Source: Cruorifilaria tuberocauda (Eukaryota; Nematoda; Chromadorea; Rhabditida; Onchocercidae). From it: a stretch of 64,000 bases of DNA. A program made the position numbers and the translations under genes. Shown in pieces: positions 40,901 to 52,240 of this stretch. How positions within the stretch are numbered: the first letter of the stretch is position 1; the number at the start of each line of letters is the position of its first letter. The stretch spans positions 1 to 64,000 of the forward strand of contig JABVXU010000097.1 of assembly GCA_013365365.1 (NCBI GenBank), in the 5' to 3' direction. Under the pieces are notes generated by a model that was not told the origin of the DNA, searched no databases, and saw nothing but the letters and a program-made list of their open reading frames with translations.

Positions 40901-43900
40901 CATAACTATACATTTTTCTCCTTTCAAGGAAAACTTAGCGCCAGTTGCAGAAACCACGAACTGATATCAGATTATATCGACCGACCTCTATACTTCTCCG
41001 CTTTTATATAGAATAATTAATATTTTTATTTGCAGGTTTACAAGAAAGCAATATATCATTTTCTGAAAAAAACTCAGGTTATAACAGTAATACGTCAACA
41101 AATATTTTAAATTTTAAGAAAATCGTAGCTTTTTCCTTCACTTATTAACCATATATGAAAAAAGATGTGCACCTAGCAAACGAAAACCTTCTCTACATTA
41201 TCTCAGACGATGGAAGGACGGAAGCCATATTGTGGCTAGAAATGTTTTCAATACACAGCTTGCCTAATCTATTAAAGAACATCTAAAATTTAACAATCAA
41301 TATGATTATTTTAAATACGAATTCACTGAATTCTACTTCCCAGTATATCAGCATAAGCTTATAAAAACAAATTATAACCTGATACTAATTTGAAGAGGAG
41401 GATTCCACGCTTTATCAAAGAGGAGAAAACCGAATGGGTGTCAACAACAATAATTGGAATGGGAGCAGGAATTGTATTAAAATAGCGAATTATAATATCC
41501 CTTTGGAATTAATCACTTATCATATATTCAACAGAGTTAAGAACAAAGTGTCATATATTTAATAAACTTCTGCACCTTAATCTCCTGAAGAAATTCGACC
41601 CACCCAGATTAATTACTCAATCTGGAGACCAAATTTTATAGATTAATGGAAACGAGTTCAGTTCAATGTTCCAGAAAATTCAAACAAAACTCCCTGATTC
41701 ATCGCTCTACACTATATTATCTTACAATTATCATCACCATAATTGTTATTGATTTGAAACATTCCTATCGTCATTAAGATGCCTGGATAATATGACTAAG
41801 AAAATATCCTTGTTTCTCCTTTCTATTCATCTTAACTTCAAAATTTATAGTTTTTTCCTTAATACTAATTAATTATCGAGCAAAGTAACCATAAAATTTA
41901 TGTTCAAAATATCTCCTTTTTTATAGATGAATGTTTAAGCAACAAAAAAATCGTTTTCAGATCAGAAAGAGTTTTCAAAAAATTGAATGCAAAAAATTTA
42001 AAAAATAAAACTTTATCAATTAGAATTTTAACGTCTTGACAATGAGAAGTACTCCCATTACATACCGTTGCTATAGGAGATTATATTCGAGCATTCGGCT
42101 AATGAGTTTTACTTATTCCCATGTGCATGGTGATTCGTATGGCGAATAATTGAACAGAAAATTATTTCGGTTTTTTGAAACTAATAATTTATAAATGAAT
42201 GTACAATTTTTTCGTTCAAGAAATATCGAAAGTTTTTAGGTTGGACTAATCAGTTTGGTGGTGAATAGGTAAAGATTCTCTTTATTCTTTCTTAGCTTTG
42301 CATGCTAAAAAAGAAATGAAAATTGAATGCAAAGGTACATATATAAAAACATTGAAATATATCGAGCGATAAAAGCATATAAATAAAACGAAACAAACAG
42401 TTTGCTTTTATCGTTCGATATATTTCTCACCACTATCCGATATATTCATAAAACAGATCCAGAATGATGCAAATATTGCGAAAATTTTTCAAGGATTTTT
42501 TTTCATCTAATAATAAAGAATTTTGCTTATATAAAGATAATTTTAGAACCATAGCCGATCAGTGGAAATTGAAAAATTTCTAAACTCTTGTCAAAAATTA
42601 ACTTATGACCAGGCTATTCTTCTTCAATGAATTTATTCGATTTTCTCCTGCAAATACCGAAGCCATCATGAAATCCCAAATTTTCGTCAAAATCAACAGA
42701 TGCACTAATATTTGAATTTTATTTACGTGTTTCCGGCAAAATTACACGATTAACTTCGAAACAGACCAACAAATGCAGACCTGAATAAACGAACAAATGG
42801 ATAAAAAGTCCTATACAAAAATTGACATTCCCAATATTAATTGATGCAAGAAATAATTACTCAAGTCAAAAGCCAGCAATAGTAAAAAAAATCAAAGTAG
42901 GTGAAAAAAATAGAAAAAAGCGACGCTATACATATATAGAAAGCAACACATATAAATCAATTAGATTCAAACGGAAAATCAGGATGAACGAATCGAAAGC
43001 ATTTCAAAATACATAACGCAAATAAGCGATGGTACGCAGAGCCTGAACAAACAAAAGCAATACAGCGGAATGTGCCCGTACAGGATCTGTAAATGGGACC
43101 TGCATTTTAATGAGATAACATGCATTAGTAATGTGCAGTGACTTTTTAAAACTGTAACTGATTAAATTACCTCTACAAATCCGACGAATAAGAACTCATA
43201 AAACATTTCACAGTTTTTTGGAAATAATAGTTAAGAAATCAAGTTATGTGCGAAATTAAAAACTATCAAGTTGAAATATCTCCATTCTACCCATCAATAT
43301 GTTAACCAGGAACATGACGATAACAGTAAACAACTACTAAGGAATCCTGCTTGTGACTTTGCGCCTTTGAAAAAATTGGCTAGATAAGAAATAGAGAGGA
43401 AACCTTTTTGAGGATTATTAAAAAATACTGAAAAAGCAACTAATTATAAGCATTTCGAATGTTGCTGGCACTACAAAAACTAGGCAGAACAACAATCAAA
43501 CAAATAATAAATGTTAATAAATGTGATTTTTTAAAAAAACGAAGGCATTAGACAATGAGAAGATGGAACTTTAGGATTAATCTGCAATAAACTGGACCTA
43601 CCATTTGCTAGTGATCGAAAAGGTTTCACGAGTGAAGACTGCACAAGCCAATCCATAAAAGTATCCAACATTCGCGCCACTTTTGGTTGGTGTTTACCAA
43701 GGTATGGCTTGCAGACTTTATTACCTAAATTGATAGAACAATAAACCTCCATCAAATTAGGATTCCCGGAGATAGACCGGGATCAAAACAGTAAAATTTT
43801 CTATAATTAGAAGGCATAACAATATCTAAGAATTAGACTCTCTCGTTCTTTTACAATTAATTATAGAATGATTTAGAGAAAGATCTTGTTATCAATATTA

Positions 43901-46900
43901 TAAAGTAAATTAATAACATTTCCAAATATAATAAAGTGAAATTACTCTGCAAATAATGCCAAACAAATTGAGCCGAATTGGGCTTTGGAATCTCCAACGA
44001 TGTCTCCTCAACAAAACTTCCAGCAGCTGAGGATACCAGTATACTTGTACTTAATGAACGTTCTGGAATTTTAAAAATTAAAGCTGCAAACTGATATCAT
44101 TATAAAGCTCTAATTCTTTACAATCAAAATAATACACTGTAAGATTCAAAAAAGCTGCAAAGAATTTGAACAAGATGATATAATTTTATTATATTACTTA
44201 AAAATGATATTCTTAATTCTTAACATAAATCTAAATTCAGGAGCTTCCTGTCTCATGTTCAAGTTAACCAATTAGTCACATGTCACATGGAGCAATAGCA
44301 ATTTTCACTAATTCAAAACAACCGCTAAAATCACATCATCTTTTCAAAGCTAAAAAACAATTTCCAATTAAACAACAATTTTCCCCACCAGAAGTAGCAC
44401 GACTTTTTGAAAAACCAGGAACACCAAGGGTATTTTTCAAACCATTGCCGCCTCCACCGCCCGTCTCCATAACTGATTGTGCTGCTGTTAACAATGCATT
44501 ATCTCCAATTGTACCTACAGAGTTACTCGAGCTTCGTGGAAGTTGCTGAAATTAGAAATAAAAACTGCTTTTATACAAATCAAAACACAAGAACATAGGA
44601 AAAGAAAAACTCCGGTCATTTTCACAAAATTACCTGTTGATGCTTTAACCAATCTTCATATACAGAACGATTGAAATCAGACCAAAGTCGCATCAATTCA
44701 TCGGATTCTCGAAAATCTATAACCACACGACTATCTCCTAGAAAAGTGTGTGTTGAAACACACTGCAAATTTATTTAAAATTTCAAAAAACTTAACCAAT
44801 CACAAAAAAAACATTTAATGAATAGCTTTTTCACTTCCAAATAAGGCATTAAATAAGGTATTAGCGATTTATCTTAATTTCTTAATTACCTCTCTTAAAA
44901 CTAAAATTATGATCAAAAGTCCATATTTCTGAAAAAACACTAAATTACACATTTTACAATTAAGTGATTATCTAACCATAGAATATATCAACCAATTTCA
45001 TTACAGCAGCAGATGTCATGAAGAAACACCGTTTTAAGTTACTGAGAGTGAACTCAGTGAGCTCTTCATCGAACTTTTCAACCAATGGATGCCCATCATC
45101 GCTCATTGCACCTTGAAAATTAAACGAGTTCAGATTAGTTCTGCTTATAAGGAGGCCTTTAATTCTAAGAAACTTATGAAAGTGAATTCAAACCGTGAAA
45201 TTTTTATTTCATTCTCATCAACGTTACCATTTTAAATTAATCAAAATATAAGATTTTTATAGAAAAAGATTTTAATTGTACTTCAACTGAATAAATATGC
45301 GGTCACAATTATTTGTTATCAAATTAACAAAAAACTTCATAGCTAATTCCTATCAATCTTTCTTTAAATTTCACTCTTATTAATTGTAAATTAAGTGAAG
45401 ATCTTATAGACATCCGAATATCCAGAAAATATATAATTTTAAATCCATTGCCATAATCTTGAAGTTGTAACAGTCATTTGGCAAAAGAAGTTAACAGTTA
45501 TATGGAAAGTAACATTGATTAACACATGAAATCTTTTTTACCAGTCGTCATTATAGCACTGAGAATATTCGATGGTAGAGCTCTGGAAGTACGAGGTTCA
45601 AATGAAATTATTGATGCTGGGTTACCAATCATATGCATTAGTTGGAACCAACAAACATACAACACCGGCAAAGTAGTATCGTTTTCGGTAGTCTTCTTGT
45701 TGTTTACCGCAAATAATTTCACTTGTTCATCCGCTAAAAATCCACTCATTCTCTGGTGAATAGAATTTGAGTTATAACTTCAAGGTAAAGACTGAACTAA
45801 GGTTAGCAAAATTTATGTATTCATGATACTTACGATGAAAATTATAAGTGAAACTGTTAAAAATGAAGCAGTTATAAAAAAGACGTTTGTACAATTCAAT
45901 TTTTGAACCAAAAGAATTTTAACCAGATAAAATAAAATTACTTATGGCAATTGGACAGTAGCTTTCGCCATATATCTCTTGAACAATTATTACAGATAAT
46001 GAAACCAACTTCCTTGCCCAATTCTCGATGAAGCTCACCTAAAACTTCTTTTTGTAGTAAACAGATAGTACCAATTTGAAATATGAAGTCTGCTATCAAA
46101 AATGCATGTCAGATATCTTCATCTAACTCACTTTAAAACTTTAGCGAATAAGTTTTACAATCAAATTTCTTCACTTAAATTACAAGTTGACGAAAAGTGA
46201 CAGCAGTTTTAATGCCTTAAATAAATATATAAAGCAAACTAACTTGATGTCGCCAACGCTTGCTTAGGAAAGAAAGTGTTTTCCAGTATGTTGGTGAAGG
46301 TATTTGTTCAAGACGAGCAGCACACAGAAATACATCCAGAAGTACCTCTGTGACTTTAGGTGCCATTAGAAATGTAACATCATCTGTGAATGAATCAACT
46401 TGAAAATCTATTTCAACATTCAAATAACAAGCAAGAATATACTCGAAAGAAGAGTCTATTTTAATCTATTTTTGTTATACATAATGTAAAAAATAGAAAT
46501 AAACATTAATTGCAAATAATTCATGAAATCTTCACCAAATTTTACCAATTCATTTTGATGGGCATCATTTTATTTATTATATCAATTTCTAAGCAAAGTC
46601 AACTATATGCATATAACCAACCCACACGCGTTTGTTCTGAAAGTAGCAAATCGGTAGCATTGAGCAAGAACTTCAAAACTGCCGGCCAAATTATATCTTT
46701 ATGTTTTCCATTACAATTCAGCAAACTATGGACAACCACTCGCAGAACATTCTCCATTTCGTGTGCCTGTTGTGTCGCAGTTACTCCTGTTTCCGATCCG
46801 CTATTCTTCCGAACGAATAGTGTTCGCAGAGAATCCAGAAGGATGCTTCAACGACATATTTTAACTCAACGTAAAAGAATCCAATGATTAACCGAAATAC

Positions 46901-48382
46901 ACTATCACGTTTGAAAATACATTTTCCAATTAAAGGAAGGAGTGAGCAAAATATATACTATTTATATCCATTACTATGTTAAAAAATCTTGTACTTCCAA
47001 AACACCATACTTTTCACCAGTACAATGCACTTTGTGACAAAAAAGAACTCAAGACATAGACTAAGTTTTCTCTGCAATAAAAAAAAACACAGACAGTCTC
47101 TAATAAAGCGTTTAAGAAAGATTTTAAAGATGCAATAAACCATATATAATTTCCAGGATCGCGCTTCATTGGGCTAGGAAGATGTGCTACTATATCTTTT
47201 GATAGCGCATTCAACCATGTACAGTATGCACGGACTGCAATACAAAATGCTTCATGTTCTTTGTTTGTAGAATGAGACAACGTCAGCGCATAAGATACTA
47301 CCTGAAAAAATCACTGCAAGAAAAATGATTAGTTCGGTACAAAAACATATGTAAAAAACTCAGATAAAAGCTAAAATAATTTGTCAGAATCTGATATTTG
47401 CATTAACTTTGTTAATTAATATTTAATTTTTTGCAGACTTTTCGAAGTGCCGCACGTAAGCAAATCATTACGGAATAATGAAACACGCGTTTTTTATATG
47501 TGAATTAATAATACCTACGTATAAATCGCCCGATCTCTCGGATGAGTTCCGGAAGCTAACTTTTTGGATAACAACATAAATATTGAAAGTCCGAATTACC
47601 GACAAAAAAATACAGCAGGAAAAACCAGATAACGAGAGAGGTTAGATTCACAACTTGCACACAAATTATAACTTGAAATTTTATTAGGTAATTTTTGACT
47701 ATGTACTGCGCAGCAGAAAAAATTAAATAAGCAGCTATATAACGCAGACATCCACTTCTAAACCACAAAGTTTATCAAATAAACTATGTCCATGAAGCAA
47801 ATTTTCAAAATTTATCAAATAAAATACCATTTTCAACAAACTAATTTAAACGTTATATTGCATTAAAATATGCAAATATATAAATCAATAAAAATTCCGC
47901 AATGATCTGTTTGTAAGCGCATATGAAAATGATGATCAGCTCCAATATTTTAAAGTTTAAATGAAGTTCAGCTGTCTATTTCACCCTCATTCTGTATACA
48001 AAAACTAATTCGAACTTGTATTTTAATATTGCTTAATTTTTCGAAACTGAATATGAAAAAAAAACCTGTAAAACCCATGAGAGTCGTTCTTCAGTGTCAA
48101 TTTCAAGACATATGCGTCCATTCAAATTCTCTCCAATTTCATGTAGCAATAACTCTGCCACATTATCACTTGTCATTCTGCAAAATAATTATAATGATAG
48201 TAGCACTTTGAAATTTGAACAGATTATTAAATTTTTTTAAAATATCAAGTTATAGCATTATGCAGCAACAAATATAAAATTATTTGAAAACAAAAAACAC
48301 ACTTTGAAAAAATCGACAAAGATGACTGAGCAGTATTTAACGGGAAAAATTCAATCAATGGCCATTCAGCATATAGACCCAT
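31997..48382 (-). CDS. Ral GTPase-activating protein subunit beta (RalGAP beta, HGAP-2-like)
   Basis: Thirty-four phase-compatible exons give about 1577 codons (human RALGAPB is 1494). In order: 48382-48303, 48177-48066, 47301-47141, 46845-46622, 46383-46244, 46038-45942, 45733-45542, 45111-44977, 44737-44634, 44545-44389, 44062-43946, 43724-43602, 39960-39808, 39548-39346, 38974-38838, 38564-38461, 38127-37996, 37639-37532, 37282-37130, 36985-36882, 36768-36643, 36364-36251, 36021-35865, 35679-35463, 35293-35114, 34968-34864, 34702-34579, 34207-34084, 33750-33499, 33235-33101, 32897-32796, 32706-32571, 32480-32364, 32105-31997. Recognition rests on blocks shared with RALGAPB in order along the protein: LYAEW at the start, PSPTYWKT with WRH (residues 222-238), LGALCRIICSKK (632-643), PPLHSRDLHS, THPHWTGDW (near 1278-1286) and a basic C-terminus. 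The beta subunit pairs with a catalytic alpha subunit to switch off Ral GTPases. Least certain are the donor of exon 10 (44389), the exon 29/30 junction and the start. Confidence 0.93.
40089..40150. repeat. A-rich simple-sequence tract
   Basis: Imperfect AAATAAAC/AAATAAAT units without a strict period fill about 60 bases of the large RalGAP beta intron. This is typical low-complexity nematode intron sequence. Confidence 0.7.
42354..42426. repeat. 24-bp near-perfect hairpin in an intron
   Basis: Arms 42354-42377 and 42403-42426 are reverse complements over 24 bases with one substitution, separated by a 25-base AT-rich loop. Read as plus-strand RNA the odd pair is G-U; read as minus-strand RNA it is a C-A mismatch. 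The total of 73 bases is pre-miRNA-sized. It could be a microRNA-like precursor, a foldback transposon remnant, or a structural element. There is no sequence match that I recognise. Confidence 0.7.
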
Positions 48383-49987
48383 TTCAAGATCAAACTGGCA
48401 AACAGTATGTGCTATTTTTACATTTTCATCAATTCGATTAAGCAGTCCTTAAATGTAATAGTGATAATAAATTTGTAAAAAGATGAGAGAATTTCACAAG
48501 CGGTCGATTTGGTAAGCTAGCATTAGGCAAATAACGATACTGTTACAACTGATGAAATAGCATGATAGTTTCTGAAGGTTTAGGGCAAACTCCAGAAAAA
48601 AAAAGACTTGCTACGATAGAATAAGTTTGCAGTGAGTCGCACTATAGCTTATCATAGCTAATAACCGAATAGACAAATACCTCACGAGAATAATACTAGC
48701 CATTAATACCGGCTGAGAAAGTATTTGAGAGGATTTCCAAACGAAAGAAAGAAAATAACTGACAAGCATTTCTACACTTAATGCGATTTAGCATTTCGCA
48801 AGTTAACAGGCACTTCTTTTTTAGAAGGTTTCCGTTATTATTTTTCAACTGTAAAAGAATGCCAATCAATTCGACTGGCATGGCATTCTTCAACTGAAAC
48901 ATAAATCATAAAGTAGCAACATTTTTGAGCAACTTTTATTCAAAAATTCAACAAAAAAACAATAAAACGAGATTGATTAAACAAGAAACATGGACTAAAA
49001 CGATCAATACATGAAAAACATTGGGCGCAGAGATCAATGATCTGAATGCTGTTTTGAATTTTAGAAATTCACATAAACCACATAAACAGCGTCATAATTA
49101 ATTTGCAAGGTCAGTGAATTTATAATATCAATAGAAAATTTTGATGGATTTAAATTAAATTTTCACTCATTATCCACTTAACAAATTTTGTCAGGACAAA
49201 AATTGAATTTTAAACGCAGTCAGTACGTTTAACATAATATCGAACTCAGAGTGAAGCACCATTATTATAATCAATAACAAAGCCAAACAGATGACCGGAT
49301 AAAAATAAGACTGAAGATCACAATCTGAAGTGAAGATGAAACAATGGCAAATTGATGAAGAATAAATCAGACAAAAGAAATAAAATGAATGTACATATCG
49401 GCACATAATTTCTTGATCCTTACTACGAAAACTATTGATCACAGCAAGAAAATACATTTTTGAAAAGGGTTTAATAAGTCCCGGAGTATGAGCAGTTCTA
49501 CAATAATTTCGTAATAAAAAAAAATATCGGTTTCACAAGAGATGCTTTCGATAATATGGCATATTTTGAGATCAGTTATAATTATATACTATGGAAAATT
49601 CTAATGAGAAACATCTAAAAACAAATCCCTTAGAATACGAATTGCAAATCGAGAGCTGTTGTTGAACTTCAAGAAATCAGCTAAATAAAGTGCATGCTAC
49701 ATAATGCAATTCAATTTTCAAAATTAATTAAATATCAGAAATGCCGGTACACATGAAAGAGTAAAAAAAGAAAGCGGATGAAAAGCCACATCGGTGACCA
49801 AAATTGTATTGTCCCAGTAAAATTTTAGAAGAGTTCATCGTCTTACTCGAAAAAATGAATTCAATTCTCTCAAGATTGCTTAATTTCTTTTATTTTACAC
49901 TAGTTCTCACTACAACAAAGTACTGTTAAGTTTTATGAAATACAAATACTGAATGCTAAAAAAGAAAAGTATCAGTACAGTATCAAT
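48383..49987. other. Spacer between RalGAP beta and the membrane-protein gene
   Basis: Both flanking genes read leftward. An acceptor-like GCCAG ends at 48395, 12 bases ahead of the RalGAP beta start codon, a good place for trans-splicing. A minus-strand frame at 48902-48696 has acceptor-like flanks (TTTCAG, TTACAG) but no family match and is not called. The right end holds the 3' UTR of the membrane-protein gene. Confidence 0.45.
49889..49894 (-). promoter_or_regulatory. Polyadenylation signal of the membrane-protein gene
   Basis: AATAAA on the minus strand lies about 95 bases after the stop codon. The call rests on motif and distance only. Confidence 0.45.
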
Positions 49988-52240
49988 TTATCCACCGAAT
50001 GTCACTTTATCTTTACAGAATGCATGAATGACCTGTAAATAACGTATTCGTCCAGCATCACGTAATTCCCGTTTTCGCTCTTCTTCAAACAACATCAAAC
50101 AAATGTTTACCGTTTGGTCAATTTCAGACTCTGCAATAATGTTTGTATTAAGCAACATTGAAAGTAAAAATAAGAATAGGATTCGAGTAACCAGTAGACT
50201 CAAAAAAGCGTTGAAGTGAATTTAGTTCACAAAGCACGAAAATATTATCATCAAATTTTTACTACAACGATATTAGTATTTTCATACAAAAATTGAAACC
50301 ATAAATTTATACCATCATATCTACAATTTTCCATGAGATGACGTGCATGTAAAAGCGCTAATTCTCTATCAAACAACGAAGTACCAGTACCAGGAACGAA
50401 CGATAAAACCTGGATTAAAGTAATAATAGTAAGATATTGTTGCACGATTTGTGAAATCAGAAAATCTATCATATTCTGATTTTTTGCAATATGCGACTTA
50501 TCACAACGTTGAAAATTGTCGAAAACTTGTTTTAGGAGATTGCTGAAAACTAGTTATTAATATAGTAGGCATCCTCAAACGTCCTTATAGCATCCTTATG
50601 GTTCTCTATATAAAACATTTCATGACGGGTTGCAACTAAGATGTATCCAGAAAAAAAATCCGTGAAATTGGGCCTGTCCAGAAAATAATTTCTTCTAACT
50701 TACGTGATTACAATAATCCAATGCGAGGATAAAATTAGACTCTTCACGTCTGGTGTGAACTATATAGTACAAAAGCAAAACGGAGTAACACATCAACGTG
50801 ATGCCCACTAAATGACGTCGCAGTCCATCAACCACATTCACATTCTGTTGTTTTATACGTCTTATTCGCATATTATCAGAATCAAAACCCTAAATTATTT
50901 TTAAAACACTTTCCCGAAATAATTACAGAAGGAATATTCTCATGATCAAGAGAACTGAACATATAAGACGATCAGTGATTGATATAAGGTTGTGTTTTTG
51001 ATATTTGAGAACACTGTTGCAAATCGCAAGGGTTAAAATTAAAGATGTTGTGAAATCAAGCAAACAAGTGATAAACTACCGTTAATTACAATAAATAAAC
51101 AACGGATTATCAATAATGTAACGGACGTTTTTTAATTCGTAAAAATCATAAAAGGTTAAAAGGATATTTACGAAAATAAAGTCAATCGTAAATGAGCAAG
51201 AAAAATTACCGACAAATCGTCATCACTACCACACATATGTCCGCAATCACAAGTATCACATCGTAAAGGCTCTGTAGATATTTTCCCTTTAGTTTTTTCA
51301 TGCTCCGTCTGGGCCAATTCTGAAAATGCTCTTTCATAATTTGGGATTTCTGCTAAAATTATTCATTTGTATCTTAATATATCTTAAGCACACAGTAAAT
51401 ATTCTTGAAGAAAAATGAACTCTTTTGTTCCAAATGATAGATTTAGTTTTAGTAACTTTTTTTAAGATACAAATAGCCCTACATAAAAGGCGCATAATAG
51501 TTTATCATTTGATCATAAAAGATAATCAATATGATGATCATAATTATCTAGTCTTCCAAAAGCATACACTTTTATATTTCAGAACGCACAATACAAAATT
51601 CAAAAGTACTCACAATTTCGCACCTCGTTTATTACTGTTAATATCTTATTAGTCTTTTCTGCTCGATGACATAAAATATTGCAAAAGAGGACTATATTTC
51701 ATTTACATTAAAGCAAAAAAAGAAGGATTTGAAAATCTTGATGAAAGATTCAACGCATAATATTCAGTGATAATTTATTTTTTTTTAAGAAAAAAGTTAA
51801 GAGGAGTACCTTCAAAAAGACCACTTGGAAACAACTCAATAACACGTACAGCGAGTACACCGCGACGAAGTGCATGAACAGCTAGTCGGAAGGTATGTCG
51901 GTCTAATGCCAATCTCAAAATAAAACATTAGATAAATTATATGACCATGATTAAAAGCAAACTTTACAATAAAATTTATTTGGGATACTTGTGAGAGGTG
52001 TAAAAACACGACTCTATTCGCGAAAAATATGGATAATAAACTGGGCTGAATGCATGCATGAAGGCAATCACAAGAAATGTAAATCAAGTAACAATGATTT
52101 GCTCACTCGGAATCCTCATCTGGTCCCGATAGTAGGCTGAGAGCTTCCATAATACATTTATGGGCTTCTTCCAACAGATAACAACCTTGTGATACTGTTA
52201 AATCATCGTCTATTCCATTATTATTGTTATTCATGTTCAT
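49988..52240 (-). CDS. Unrecognised 268-aa protein with one membrane segment
   Basis: Six phase-matched exons give 268 codons: 52240-52107, 51913-51810, 51352-51210, 50889-50704, 50409-50313 and 50130-49988 (stop TAA). I do not recognise the family. Visible parts: an Asn-rich start (MNMNNNNNGIDDD), a helical N-terminal part (CYLLEEAHKCIMEALSLL, then LDRHTFRLAVHALRRGVLA), a Cys-rich patch CDTCDCGHMC near residue 115, and one hydrophobic stretch HLVGITLMCYSVLLLYYIV (about 153-171). Basic residues before and after the stretch flank it. The C-terminal part is again helical and charged (FEEERKRELRDAGRIRYLQ). There is no signal peptide, so it is probably a single-pass membrane protein with helical domains on both sides. 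The ATG lies two bases after TTTTTAG, suggesting trans-splicing. RalGAP beta lies 1.6 kb downstream on the same strand. Confidence 0.8.

Larger units (their letters stand above)
39961..43601 (-). other. Large intron (3.6 kb) of the RalGAP beta gene
   Basis: Exon 12 ends at 43602 and exon 13 starts at 39960, both phase 1, and the peptide reads continuously (SLAN-DAVNSMSS). No further exon was found between them. The intron carries an A-rich simple-sequence stretch (40089-40150, AAATAAAC-like units) and the strong hairpin at 42354-42426. Confidence 0.75.

Noticed and set aside
44280..44549. Plus-strand 89-aa proline-rich frame
   Set aside because: It lies opposite RalGAP beta exon 10, and its proline run is the antisense of a Gly-rich coding stretch.
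45970..46036. Longer alternative frame over RalGAP beta exon 6 (IICNNCSRDIWRKLL)
   Set aside because: It lacks the Rap/RalGAP family resemblance. The other frame (FIENWARKLVSLS) matches the family and joins in phase on both sides.
48696..48902. Minus-strand 68-aa frame with acceptor-like borders between RalGAP beta and the membrane-protein gene
   Set aside because: There is no phase-compatible partner exon, and the alignment with RalGAP beta begins downstream at 48382. An internal 8-bp inverted repeat may explain the odd look.
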